Shown here: positions 38,640 to 50,276 of the stretch, one piece after another
Layout of the letters: every line of letters starts with the position of its first letter
Numbering within the stretch: position 1 is the stretch's first letter
NCBI RefSeq assembly: GCF_026212465.1
Contig: NC_080063.1
Span: 20,076,297 to 20,140,296 of the forward strand
Source of the DNA: Amaranthus tricolor
Lineage: Eukaryota > Streptophyta > Magnoliopsida > Caryophyllales > Amaranthaceae
Reading direction: 5' to 3'
Length of the DNA stretch: 64,000 bases
The notes under the pieces: generated by a model
What the model was told of the DNA's origin: nothing
The model's database searches: none
The model's input: the letters and a program-made list of their open reading frames with translations, nothing else
Made by a program: the position numbers and the translations under genes

Positions 38640-38711
38640 TTGGCGCCAAAATGATATATCGAATGGGCTTGTAGTCGGGCTTATTTACCGGCGGTGAAAA
38701 CGTGGCGGCAA
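38640..38711 (-). promoter_or_regulatory. Two E2F-type sites upstream of SMC5
   Basis: TTGGCGCCAAAA at 38640-38651 fits the E2F consensus TTSSCGSS on both strands (TTTTGGCGCC on the SMC5 strand). GGCGGCAA at 38704-38711 reads TTGCCGCC on the SMC5 strand, also a match. They lie 150-220 bases before the ATG. A telo-box (AAACCCTAA, 38530-38538) lies in the presumed 5' UTR. E2F control fits S-phase expression of SMC genes. Confidence 0.5.
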
Positions 38712-40818
38712 ATATTTATATAGTCGACCATCCTTCCGACTAGTTAAAATGTGGTTTTTTTTATGTGGAAGTTAAATTGTGTTGTGGTAAAAACACATAA
38801 AAAAAAAAGTTATTTTTATTTATACTTTGATAATTTGCATAATTTTAAATATTTTATATTGTATTACATGATGATATTAAATAGTGTTTATCTAGTTCAT
38901 TATCTTAAATAGTGATTTTCTAACTTTAACGAGAAACCATATCCCATATAGCAGTTCGTTTAACTTAAATGACAAAATATTACTTTTTTTTTATAGCAAC
39001 GACAAAATATTACTTTTCTTTCTTATATTTGGGAAAGGATTGTCTAATATTTGTGATTTCGATTTTACACTAACTTAAATAATATTAATCGAATATTAAT
39101 CATCAATCAATATAGAGACTATGACATGTACATCATATTAATTGTTGGTTAAGGTAAGAAATTATATAGTTAATGAAATCAAACTTGAGTAGAATGCATA
39201 GCAAAAAATAAATTTAGATAAAATTTTTATGATTGACCTTAGAGTAGTGGGGGGCGTATTTGATAAAATTGAATAAAGTAAAAAAAATATATATTGTCGA
39301 TATTTTAAATATGACAAGATACAAGTTGAATTTGTTAATGTTGATAGATATTAATATGTGATATATTAGCAATGATAGGTATGTAAACGAAAACAATCAT
39401 AATTATTCATAGTATACTCTTATTTATGCAATCACTGATTTTATGAATGATGAAAAATGTTAGAGTAAATTAGTAAGTGAGAATATTACAATCTAAACCA
39501 ATAATTGATGAATTGATTTTGGATTATAAAATCCTACCTAAAACAATTAGAAGTCAATGTTATTAATGAGTAAAGGTTTGATTACAAATACAATTCATAA
39601 AGAAACACTCAATTGGATTTCTAAGACGAAAATGGAAAACTTTTGACTTCTCTCTATAAATTAAGGCTCTTAATCTCTCTCTGCCTCATCCTCCTTCATA
39701 AATGAACAAGGCCTATACTACTTGCATTTTTTAATGACATAAGATGTGTATTTACTTACTAGGAATACAACAAAAAAAAACATAACAAAACTCACTTCAA
39801 AACAAAAATAAAACATAAAAACATAAGCATATTGGTTCAATCCAGAGGCTTCAAGGTCGAGCAATTACAGTAAATGCTAGAACACTTATTTTCAATATGC
39901 TTCAGATCTGCATCTGATTTATGGTGTTTCTATGAAATTACACGTCCAAGTAATACACGTTAACTAGTCTATATGGTTCACTTTTGGGTCCACCTCTGAT
40001 GCTCAAGCTAGTAAATACACAAAAAGGGTGCCCGGAAAACCCAGTTTCAAGTGCACCGTTGCTCATAGCCTGGACGATCAATTTAGGTATTTTTTATGTG
40101 AGACATTTAATGAAGTTTTTCAATGCTACAAGAGTAAATGTCATTTTCTAAATAACTTAAGAGTATTAGTAAACAAAAAGTGAATGTCTAAAACGTTAAG
40201 AGTATTAGTAAACAAAAAGTGAATGTCTAAAGTTAAGTACCTTAAAGGTGATGAATATGAATGTATTTGTAGCAAATGATTATCTTGAGTGGTGGTACCT
40301 TCAGTGAGTGGAATGTCTGTATGGACATTAGTGTGTAGCCTTTATGAGTTCTAACATCTATTTTTGACATAATGTTACAACACTTTTTTAGATAGCTTTA
40401 ATGGTAGAGTCAATATGGCCTCTAACGTGAGACCTTCTCATTGAGGGTTAAATGTAAAGTTCACCTTGTTAAACAAAAGCAAGCCATCATCCATTTACAC
40501 GAGCTGTCATTTCATTGGAGCGACAGTGTTATATTACTTTTATACATCTAACATAACATGCTTTTAAGAGTTTTAAAAAGATTTTCCAACTTAATGCAAG
40601 GGAACAAGATTCAAGTAAAGAAATCTTAATCCAAACACACATACTATCTTATATAATTATATACATCCTCCGTTCACACAAGTTAGCCATTTCATTTTAG
40701 CGGCATATTCTAAATTAGAATTTCTAATAATCTAATTATTCTAATAGAAATTAATTATTTCTATTACAACAATTAGAATATACGTCTTAAATTTTTTATA
40801 TTAAGAGAAGTACATGAA
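38712..40818. other. Intergenic region between SMC5 and tRNA-Gly
   Basis: AT-rich DNA. I see a direct duplication of about 38 bp at 40157-40232 (TAAGAGTATTAGTAAACAAA block twice) and no gene. A Stowaway-like end (CATCCTCCGTTCACAC) occurs near 40670, without a visible partner. Confidence 0.55.
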
Positions 40819-40890
40819 GCGTTTGTAGTCCAACGGTTAGGATAATTGCCTTCCAAGCAATAGACCCGGGTTCGACTCCCGGCAAACGCA
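40819..40890 (+). tRNA. tRNA-Gly (anticodon UCC)
   Basis: The acceptor stem GCGTTTG (40819-40825) pairs with CAAACGC (40883-40889), followed by discriminator A. The D-arm TAGTCCAACGGTTAGGATA, the anticodon loop CTTCCAA (anticodon TCC) and the T-arm with GGTTCGACTCC are all present. It has 72 bases and no intron. A T-run at 40903-40907 serves as pol III terminator. CCA is not encoded, as expected in a nuclear gene. It reads GGA codons. Confidence 0.95.
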
Positions 40891-41063
40891 GGTTTCTTAT
40901 TGTTTTTGCCATTTGCATTGCCAACAGGGAGATAAGTTATGAATTCTCTCATTATTACTAAAAGTCCAGAAGAATAAATGCTGTTTTATTACATTGTTTT
41001 GTGCACTAAAACAATAACAGTTGTTTGCATATAAATACGCCTTATCATGATCGAATTCATATC

Positions 41064-44000
41064 TTATTCATGGTCACCATTTTCGTCTGTCTTGTGCAGA
41101 AGGTTAAGGATATACAACGATGCAGATGACAAGAAAATACAGCAAGCATAGCTCAATAGATCATAGCCAGTAGCTATTGTCACCATCTTGCTCCTCTCAA
41201 ACATCTTTACTAGGAGAATCATCACTATAACATGTCCTACTTTCGTTTTTAGTTCATCCAGGGAGCTAATTTTCATCCATCTAGGCCTCTCCTGAAATTT
41301 GTAAAAAAAAATTTTAACTTTCAAAAGTGTCAATAGATCACAATGAAGAAGTAAGGATGCAGAAAAGTATTTTTTGTGCACTGTGTAGCAGCCTCGAAGA
41401 ATCTGGGCGAAGCCTGCCTAAGCCATGTCCTGGGTCATTTAAAACTATAATACATATAATGGTATAACATGTAACGTAGAAAATCAGTAGTCAAATTGGT
41501 TCAACACACATGTAGGGGCTATATCTATATGTATTTTGCAACACTGATACATATACAAGGTCTTTTTTTTCCTTTTTGCCTGAATCTTCCTTATTCTATT
41601 GTACTATTATCCTGTTGAACACGATGAAAATTTTACAATTCACAATAGTCCTGGCTTTGGTTCACTATACTATACATTTAGGTAGCGTACAATACTACAA
41701 TCAAGTGCGAATCTAGAACATGGTGTAAGGCGAGTCGAACAATTACTCTAAAGGTTTGCGGACATAACTTGGCTATTATTCTTATATTTATGTCACAATA
41801 TTCAATATTAATGGCGATTTATTCTAATGGCACGGGTCATGGCCTAGGCAAGCCTGGGCCTAGATTTCTACTATTAGAACTCATCAAATATAAAACGGAT
41901 TGGATTTTGTATAAGAAAACATAACTAATTAGAAAAGGGATTTTCTATCACCTTCAAAGCGAACATTCCAAACAAGGACGAACCATTTAGGGCTCGATCA
42001 TCACTAGGATGCAGATTGGCAGAGGCATTACTGATGAATAATCCATATAGACCTAGAGCAAATACCAACATAACTGTTCCAGCAAGATAGACATCTGCAT
42101 ATGAAGGGAATTTTATCACCAAATCATGTATAATATCTTGCCAGGCCTCTTAACTTGGCAGAGAAAAGAACAAGATAAAAGATAAGAGTGGATATAATTC
42201 AGTTGTTTATGTTTGCTATGTAGATATCCCTTATTTCGATGGGGCCAAAGATCTATAGTTATTTGATTTCAGATTACTCCCTTCGTCCCATTGTATTTGC
42301 AGCATTTTTCATTTTGGGCCGTTCCACTTGATTTGCACTACTTTCTTTTAATCTCATCCATACATTTTAAAACTCTTTTAATTTCATCCACACATTTCAT
42401 TCTCTCTCTTCATTATTACCACTTTCTTAACATTTACCCACTTTCTCTTTGATGCAAATCAATGAGGACAGAGAGAGTATAATGGACTAAAGTAAAATGA
42501 CTCACTAAATTGTGTGCACTGCTTATTATTTGAAGTTGCAGACTTGCAGATGACGTTTGCTGGCAAGGGTTAATCGGAAACAATCTCTTTATCAGTTTAA
42601 TCGTTAATATAAGGTTGCATACATCCGACCTTAGCAAACCTCAATCTAGATGGGAGTCACTTAATGGCAACGGGGTAATGTCAAGTAGTGTAATGTACGC
42701 ATTTTAATGTAGAAAGCGAAATGGCATGAAGAAAGTCGAAATAGTAACAACTGTATCTCACCAATTGCTTCGACCAATCGAAGAACCATCTTTCCGGTGT
42801 GAACTCCTTTGAGACAGGAAGTCCAATAAACATTATATGCATCATAAACATAAACACAGCCCTGCAGAAATCATATGAACCTCAATTCACGGATAGCATC
42901 TTATAGTACATGTTCTGAGAAAAATTGCAATCAAGTTTCTACACTATTCAAGCTAGAAGCCTAAAAGCCATCCTATTACTCCCTCCAATCTATATCAACT
43001 CTTGCAAATCATCATCATCATACCCAAAATATCCCGCTCATAGAGGCTATGATCAGGGTTTGGAGAGGGTTGTAAGACGGCAAATCATACCGTTATCAAA
43101 GGAGAAAAGGAGTTTGCGGCCAGTGAGCTGGCTGTTGCAAATTAAACTCAAATTAAAATTGCTCCATGTAGCTTAATGCTAACACATAGAAGTATATCCT
43201 TGAATACAAATTTACCAATTTTTATCTTTTTCTATAAATAGGACTAATTTGACAGAGATATCATCGATACAGTTGAGCAACGGTTAAAATTGAAAAAGAG
43301 TTCAACAATAACATTACATTACTTCAATGTCGCTAAAGTGGAGTAAGGTCAAATGTACACAACCGTATCCTTGTGAAAGAAGAGGGAATATTCAACAAAA
43401 CTAAGGCCACAAATGTCACAATATGATATTGTCCACAGCAGATACAAAGTTTTACTGAGTGGAGTATTGAATGATACTGCAAAGTATAATTAAGAGGGTA
43501 GATAGGAATTTACATTCATAAAGCATAGTACTGAGCCAGCCAATGACCCTCCAATAGCAAGAAGCGCCAAGAAGCGGAAGTCAAATATAAACTACACATT
43601 AAAAAAGCAAGAATGTTAGGCACATTGTAAATTAATCCAAACAAATTATAGAGGGTGATGCAGACCTATTTTCAGCACATCAGCAACTTCACTATTTCAA
43701 TGTTCTAAAATAGAGTAATAAGTAAACTAATTGTGAAAACCCTTGAAAATTTTACCTTCTCCCCCATTATTTTACAAAATTTCCTAATAATCAAAAAATC
43801 CATTCCCGCTTCCAATTTTAAACTTGGATGTTTGGCAAAATAATTTGTTGGACAATTTTAATTTAGTAAATTACAAAAGATGGTTGGTTAGTCAAACCGT
43901 ATAATGTTAGTATTCAATAAATTAGCCGTTAATTGACAAGCTACCCCATCAAAACGTTTAAAGTTAGCAGGTCAAATCGGTCAATACAATCGGCTATCAA

Positions 44001-44684
44001 CCATTCGCCAAGCACTCCCTTATAATTTCATCCAACTCTTCAACATCATTCAATTATTATGTGAAATTGTGCTAATGTCACTAAAGTAGCTTCCATCTAT
44101 AAAGGATTGGATAATGTAGCCAACCTTACCCTTGTACTCCCTCCGTCCTATAGAGTTTGTAACATTTAGATTCCTAATATGTAAGAGCTTTATGATACAT
44201 TTGTTGTTAACTCAATAGGATAAACGGAGTAATTAGGAATTTTAGTTATAAATATATATTTTGAAATGGATTATAGTTATATTAATACTAGTGATAATTG
44301 CAAAATCAGCACTTTAATAAAAAATTAACTTCAACCCAGTTCCTAATCCTTGCAAATACACCACAATAATATCAAAAGATTTACCCTTTCAACAGAAGAT
44401 TCAGCTGATTGAACAAGTTTAACAAGATTTTTGCCATTAGGGTTAGTTAATGCATCATCACTGGATTCAGGATTTTGCGAATTGGGGGATTCTCCAACAG
44501 TTGGTGTAATAATTTCACTATTAGATGGTACCCACTCTGGAGATGCTGAGCTCAGAGCAACAATTCGAGAGCGCGAAAACCCTGAATTTGTAGTGATTTT
44601 ACGTGGGTAAATGGGTTTTTTGATTATGGGTGATGAAAAATATGAGAGTGAAGAAGTTGATGGAGTGATTAAAGAAAAACCCAT
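41064..44684 (-). CDS. UPF0114 (YqhA-like) plastid membrane protein
   Basis: Exons are 44684-44385, 43591-43514, 42861-42762, 42094-41952 and 41291-41064, all GT-AG, giving 282 residues without a break. Residues 1 to about 45 are Ser/Thr/Pro/Arg-rich, a plastid transit peptide. A polar linker follows, then three to four hydrophobic segments: FRFLALLAIGGSLAGSVLCF, VYLAGTVMLVFALGLYGLFI, VGHVIVMILLVKMF and DLLSYACCIFLSSASLYIL. Conserved family blocks include DVYLAGTVMLVF, SSLFGMFALKERPRW and SSLDELKTKVG. Bacterial YqhA and its plant relatives have no established biochemical role, so I propose only an integral plastid (envelope or thylakoid) protein. Its introns carry two Stowaway MITEs, a SINE-like copy and a LINE tail. 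Confidence 0.9.
42277..42477. mobile_element. Stowaway MITE in UPF0114 intron 3
   Basis: Left end CTCCCTTCGTCCCATTGTAT and right end (reverse complement CTCTCTCTGTCCTCATTGAT) are inverted repeats; TA duplications lie at 42275-42276 and 42478-42479. It is 201 bp. Confidence 0.75.
42540..42690 (+). repeat. SINE-like repeat in UPF0114 intron 3
   Basis: It has the same ordered blocks as 8830-8985: CAAGGGTTAATCGGAAACAA, AAGGTTGCATACATCCGACC, AGATGGGAGTCACTTAATGG, GGGGTAATG. The TTG tail is reduced. Confidence 0.5.
43004..43135 (-). mobile_element. 5'-truncated LINE 3' end, copy 3
   Basis: The reverse complement ends TATGAGCGGGATATTTTGGG followed by TATGATGATGATGATTTG, the same 3' UTR and GAT tail as the other copies. 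It lies in intron 2 of the UPF0114 gene. Confidence 0.55.
44137..44229. mobile_element. Short Stowaway MITE in UPF0114 intron 1
   Basis: Left end CTCCCTCCGTCCTATAGAG pairs with right end (reverse complement CTCCGTTTATCCTATTGAG). TA lies on both sides. It is 93 bp. Confidence 0.7.
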
Positions 44685-45041
44685 TTGTATTTCTATTAAT
44701 TTGGGGATGAAGGAAGAAGAAATGGGAAGAAATATAGAGTATGATTGCAGTTTTGAAGTGTAAAAATATCTATCATTTGTTGACTTGTTTTCTAGCAGAA
44801 AATTGGACAAAAACACATGAACACGAAAGTCTAACATTTGTTGTTTTAATTTATTTTTTTAATTTTATTTATTTTAATATTATATTTTTTGTTTTTTTTG
44901 TTGATTTGCAAACCACGTTACTAATTATGAAATTTTATAGGATCACATAAGTTAAATGTTAGAGAAGTAGTCTAAGATGTGATTGGTAGAATCAAGAGTG
45001 GGCCATCAATCATATCTAGCTATATGGAAAGTGATGAAATG

Positions 45042-45850
45042 AAAATTTTGAAACAAATAAAAAAAATATATAAAAAAGTCTCATAATAATCAATAGGTAA
45101 TTTTTGAAAATATTTTCCACAGTAAGTAATTTTTTCATAGGTTTAGAGTTGTTCGTCGTTACTAACAGCGAACAAAAAAGCTTAGTCAAAAAAGTCAAGA
45201 TCTCTGTTCGCTGTTAGTAATAGCTAAAAAATATTTTTAATCAAGCTTATTTGTTCACTGTTATCAACAGTGAACAATTATAACTTTACAAGACTAATTT
45301 ATAGGCTTTTAATTATTAACTTTTCTATTTTATGGTTATCAATAAAATCGCCTTTAATCCCATTATTATCAAATTTTCCAATTTTATAGGAAATAAAATA
45401 GGGAAATTAATTTTAGGTTTTAATTAAAAAATATGTAGCAATTAAAAATTTAAAATTTTTAGGCTTTTAATTATTAAAAAGCTTACGGTTATCAACTTTC
45501 TATAATTGAATAAAATCATCCTTAATCCATTATTATCAACTTTTCCGATTTTTTAGGAAATAAAATAGCAAAATTAATTTTAGGTTTTAATTAAAATGAC
45601 TAGGCACTTTAAATCACCCTAAATTTTTAGGAAATAAAATACTAAAATAGGAAAGTTAATAATTAAAAGTCTACAAACTAGCATTGACCCCAAAAAAAAA
45701 GCATTGACCAAGCTTCTTTGTTCGCTATTAGTAACAGCGAACAACCCCGATCCATGCTATGGGAAAAAAGTGCATATTTTAGGAAATATTTTCAAAAGTT
45801 ACCTATTATGCGACTTTTTATATTTTTATGCTTATTTATTTTAAATTTTC
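45042..45850. mobile_element. Non-autonomous MULE with long inverted repeats and 8-9-bp target duplication
   Basis: The terminal inverted repeats are about 135 bp. Left begins GAAAATTTTGAAACAAATAA (45041 on); the reverse complement of the right begins GAAAATTTAAAATAAATAAG. Both continue through AAAAAGTC(T/G)CATAAT, AGGTAA(T/C)TTTTGAAAATAT to the palindromic motif. GATGAAATG occurs at 45033-45041 and 45851-45859; the final G may belong to either repeat or element. A duplication of 8-9 bp is typical of Mutator-type transposition. The interior has no coding frame. Confidence 0.8.
45151..45742. repeat. Four palindromic subterminal motifs in the MULE
   Basis: Copies lie at 45151-45173, 45206-45227, 45253-45275 and 45720-45742. 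The third has perfect 10-base arms (GTTCACTGTT / AACAGTGAAC) around ATC. The others have one to four mismatches to GTTCGCTGTTA, one base, TAACAGCGAAC. Confidence 0.75.
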
Positions 45851-46084
45851 GATGAAATGCACATGATTTAAATGTTTGATCGGATGGTTTTAACTTTTAA
45901 GTTAGGAAGATATGGTGGGTCATTTAGATTAAGGTCACACTACTCAGTACTCACTAATATGTGGTCGACTTATTACTAATTTTTTTTATTTGTCACACAA
46001 CTTAATAGTAATAGCGTTTATTGATTAAATAATTCAAATTTTAATTAATATAAATTCGAATCTAAATTTTCTTATATTAGAAGT

Positions 46085-46570
46085 ATTATTATCATTATCA
46101 TCCTACTTAGTGTATGCCGCTCATAGAAAAACCATGGAGAGGGTCTGAGGAGGGAAGGACGGCGACAACTTATACCCATAAAGGAGAGCGCGACCAAAGA
46201 AATCCCCCGACTCGAGAAAGATAATAAGACGTGGTTGCTCGAAAACGATACATTAAAGCGTATAACTAAAATAAATTAGAGAACTGACTACAAAAGAGAA
46301 CAAAACAGAATACAAAACTAATAATAAAAGAAACGAGAGAAGCAAGATGACAGGAACACCCAAAGGTAACCTAAGAAGACATCAGAAGTCTAAAACATGA
46401 ATATGACGCCTCCAACTACCCCTATCCCAAGTTAGGCCCTCGGTAACGTTTAAGTCATGTAAGTCAACTCTTATTTACTCATCCCAAGTTCTCCTGGGTC
46501 TTCCTCGACCCCTCTTACCCTCTACTATATTGCTTTCTACCCTCCTCATCGAGGCGGTGAAAGTCTTTCT
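46085..46570 (-). mobile_element. 5'-truncated LINE 3' end, copy 4
   Basis: On the minus strand it encodes KRGRGRPRRTWDE, a stop, then IRVDLHDLNVTEGLTWDRG and SWRRHIHVLDF plus stop, the C-terminal end of a LINE reverse transcriptase ORF. It continues into the 3' UTR shared with copies 1-3 and ends in GAT-rich sequence (AGGATGATAATGATAATAAT). Confidence 0.7.
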
Positions 46571-47364
46571 GTAACAGACTTAAAATTTCCTTTTAATTAT
46601 CCGATTAGTTTTTTTTTTCCGATAAATTCTTAATTCATAATCCTTAACTCCAATTTAATTTAGTCATCATATATAATTTTATTCCTCGGGATTTAATTCA
46701 TATATCCAATTTTATATTCCCTTAAAATTTCAATACGTGTCCGAGTTCTTTAAATTATTTCCAACTCGAAATTTTATATTTCTAAAATTTTCTTTTTGAG
46801 CCCAAAAGTTTTAATTGCTAATTTATATACTTCGAAAATTTCAAAATTATTTAATTAACTTACGGTTTACTAAAGCTTTACGTTTTAGATGCTTAATTCC
46901 TAATTAATTCCGTTAACAATTATTTTAACGACTTTAACACTTTCACTTAAACTATTTCAAAACTAGTATAATTATAATACTAAATTTAATTACACTTTTA
47001 AGCTTGTTTTTACACCTAAACTAATCCTAACTACCTAAAACTAATTAGTCAAAACCTACCTATATTTTTTTATTACTTATTTACTCACATAAGTAAAGTA
47101 AGTTTGAAAAGAAATCAAACTTCATACTTACCATCATGTTGGATGGTTATGGGTAAGATATGGAGCCATGATTTTTTTTATTCAAATATTATAAGATCTT
47201 GTACCATAAATATCTTCTTTATATACTAGTTATTTTCCTAACATTCAACCTTGCAAACTTAAAACAAAACTCACCTAAAACATATCATTCTAGTTATGTA
47301 ATATTAAGGATTAAGTCATCTACTTTTCTTCCATTTGCTCCTAATTTCATTTCATTATATCATA
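46571..47364. other. AT-rich intergenic DNA, nothing recognised
   Basis: Low-complexity AT-rich sequence lies between the LINE fragment and the mariner-like element. No gene or inverted repeat could be supported. Confidence 0.55.
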
Positions 47365-47819
47365 TACTCCCTTCGTTTTTTTAAGTTCATCCACTTTACT
47401 ATAACGGGTAGTTTCATAAGCTCTTCCACTTTAGAATACTTTCTATTTTTAGAAAGTTTTTATCCTACTTTTACCCCTTAAAACCCCTCTTTTCTTTTTT
47501 TGTACCCGGAATAATCTTTCTGATTCTTTAATTGTCTTGGGCGTTGGGTTTTCATTATTACCCCTACTAATTTTCTACTATTTCGCCTCCTTTTGAACGG
47601 TCATTTCTCTCTCTTCTTGAAAACCATTTTCATGGCATCAAGTGGCCTTTCCCCCCTCTTTGTTCTTCATTTTAGTGCATTTTAACTGCATTAAAATGTA
47701 GATCGGTTTATTTTCATCATTTTGAGGTTCGTTTTGTTTGTTTGGCAAAGTTTTGAAATTGCATGCCCCCTGTTCTGGAATCCGCCATTATCTTCTTCTT
47801 GAACCTTTAAGTCTTTGCA

Positions 47820-48349
47820 ATGGAAAACAACGAATCTAAGAGTGACTCTACAATTCCTTCATATCTTTATGATGGTCTATGTGATTATGGTGAGTTGTGT
47901 TCTTGTCCCTCCATGGTCGTTCCTATTATTACTCAAATGAAATTTTGAAGTGGTCAAAAAAAGAGCTTGAGGCATATCACAAGTTTCTTGAAGATGATGC
48001 CATATCTTTGTTTCATGAATCTTCACCAATTTCTCCTTCTGTTGAAAAGGAACCAACATCAATAATAGTTGAATGGATGTGTGACTCCCCATCTAAATTA
48101 AATCTATTAACTCCAACTAATGTGAAAGAAGATCAAATCAATTTGGTTGTCCCTGACACTCCTAAAGATGTTATTGCTTCTAGGGCAAAATTGAACCCCA
48201 AAAAAGTGTCTGATGATTGTAAGGTTGTTCTGATTTTTCGTTTGTTTTCTTTTGTACTTAAATTTGACATATTGAAGCTGGTTTTATGTGTTGTTGTTTG
48301 CTGCTGGATTATGATGATCTTTAATTTATGTTTGATGAAATTTTGTTGA
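47820..48349 (+). CDS. Unidentified ORF inside the mariner-like element
   Basis: An ATG at 47820 opens MENNESKSDSTIPSYLYDG, followed by CDYGELCSC, and stops after 42 codons. A longer frame, shifted, runs from about 47897 to 48349 and encodes SNEILKWSKKELEAYHKFL, HESSPISPSVEKEPTS and DTPKDVIASRAKLNPKKVSD, then a hydrophobic tail after a possible GT donor (GATTGTAAG/GTTG near 48220). A GTGAGT donor also lies at 47890. The first part has protein-like composition. I do not recognise a family. It is convergent with the transposase and may be a captured host fragment or an accessory MLE gene; the frameshift suggests it is dead. Confidence 0.3.
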
Positions 48350-48859
48350 TATTGTGTTCTTGTGTTGATTTTCTTCTAATTTATGTTTAGGTTTATATTT
48401 TGGGGTTTTTTTAGTTCTTACTGTTAGTGTTACGTTGTTGTTTGCTGTATATTGCTGATTTTTTTCCGATCTGATTTAAGGGTTGATGTTTGCTGCTGGT
48501 TTCATGTGTACAAGCCCCTGTGATGTCAATTTGTTGAACCTCTAAATTCTGAAAAATTTACTTTAATTACTTGGTTGAGTAGCATTTGGTAAATCAAAAC
48601 CCATCACTTGATTTTTTAGCATGTTTAGTTACTTCATTTGTTGATGAACAATTATAATCTGAGAGGTTTCACAACCTCTATGAAGAATCTAGGGGCTTTT
48701 TTTTTTTGAAATTATGTAAAATAATGAAGTGACTAATCAAAAACATACACACTAATCATTAATATGGGTTGTGATTGAAAAATTATTACTCCTAAGTTTT
48801 TAAAGTTACAATTTTAATGATGATTTGAACAAAATAAACTGAGGGGCTTTGATGTTTGT

Positions 48860-50276
48860 CATCCTTGAGTTTCTTCAATTGCCTGATCATAAGCTTCTTG
48901 AATGATCTCTGTTGTTTGTGCAACATCCTCATTTTCTGTTAATGCTTGTGTTTGTTGCTGATCCCTGTTTGGATTAAGAAAAGCTACGGCTTCTCTAACC
49001 AATTGTGTTGGGATTGTCACTTGAATCCTTAACCTGCCATTGTCTTCTTCAAGCTTCTTTCCAAAGTGTGGTTATATGTAGTCATTAAACCCCTTAACTT
49101 TTAGAATCTCATTTAAATGGTGTTGTAATGAGATCCAAGCATTAGCTAAGGTCTTTGGATGTAACTCTCCGAATAATGCATCCTCAACCGCTGTGATTAA
49201 TTATGTCATGTTTTTGGGCATCTTTTTATGCATAAGTGTCTGTATGCTCCTAAAGAAACCTAAGTCTAGAATATTACAATCCGGACTATTTAGAGGTTGT
49301 TGAGTAAGAATGAAAGTTAAACCCCTTGCCTATTGTGTTGTTGCCATATTGGATCATCGTTTGTGATATGAACCCTTGCATTATCTTGTTGAATAAAAAT
49401 AATGGAAGGTCCATCACTTGGCCATTTTAGTATAGCCGGAATCAATTGTTGTATAAGCATACTCCTATAAACTTCTTGATTAACTGATTCGGTTGGTTTA
49501 ATTTCTATTGAACCCCTTGGTCGATTCTTTGAGTCTCTTTGTGCTGCCACCCTATTGTTAAAAGGGAATATTTTAATTTTCCCATCAAACGTACATTGGC
49601 CCAAACGATTCCATCTAGGCCTAGCAATGGCCCCTAAGAACATGGACTTAGGTATGAACGTTGATGACTTTGCTGCCCTATATGGGACCTTTTCTTTGTG
49701 TGCTAAATAAACCCTTTGCGTTTTCTTAGTTAAATAAAATCACTTCTCGTCAATGTGAATATAATTGTACATTACTTTGTAAATCGGGTGTCTTTGAATG
49801 GTGTCTTCTTGGATAAGGCTCAAAATCCACTCCACCCTCCTTATTTTGTTGGCATCGATTAAAGTCGGGTGTAGTGGATTTGAATGAGCCTTTATCTCGC
49901 CTCTTTTTATCAACCTCCACACCTTTGACGGTGCCAAATCTAAACATGTTGCAACATCTCTAATACAAGTGCGTTCGCCAATGGGTCTAGACTCAGGTAA
50001 GATTGGTGGTATGACCACTCTTTTTCTTCAACAATTTTTGTAATTGGATTCCACAATGTATGGTTTGTTTGCTTCCTTGGTTTGTATTGCTTGTTTCCAT
50101 AAATCTCGGATGGTTCTATGTGTGTAGCCGTATTTTTGAGCTATGCGTTTGAATGTACCATGAAGAAGTGAGTCACTAACTTTTAGTGACAACATCTCTT
50201 GGAAAATAAGTTGCCTTAACTCATTGTTAAGTCTTGGCTTAGGCTGATTTTGTTGCTGTGGTTCTATTTCTTCCAT
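48860..50276 (-). pseudogene. Mariner-like transposase (DD39D type), broken
   Basis: The frame starts at ATG 50276 (MEEIEPQQQNQPKPRLNNEL), with helix-turn-helix blocks KRIAQKYGYTHRTIRDLWKQ and DVATCLDLAPSKVWRLIKRG. Catalytic blocks are HIDEK (first Asp, 49745 region), FIQQDNARVH (second Asp, near 49390) and NSPDCNILDLGFF (third Asp, near 49280), as in plant Soymar-type elements. Damage: TGA near 50028, a Trp-to-TGA change right after HIDEK near 49738, a one-base shift near 49320 and a TAA near 49200. The tail region EAVAFLNPNRDQQQ lies near 48975. The protein would cut and paste at TA sites; this copy cannot. Confidence 0.85.

Noticed and set aside
43310..43400. Further SINE-like fragment
   Set aside because: Only weak, partial similarity to the other copies; borders cannot be defined.
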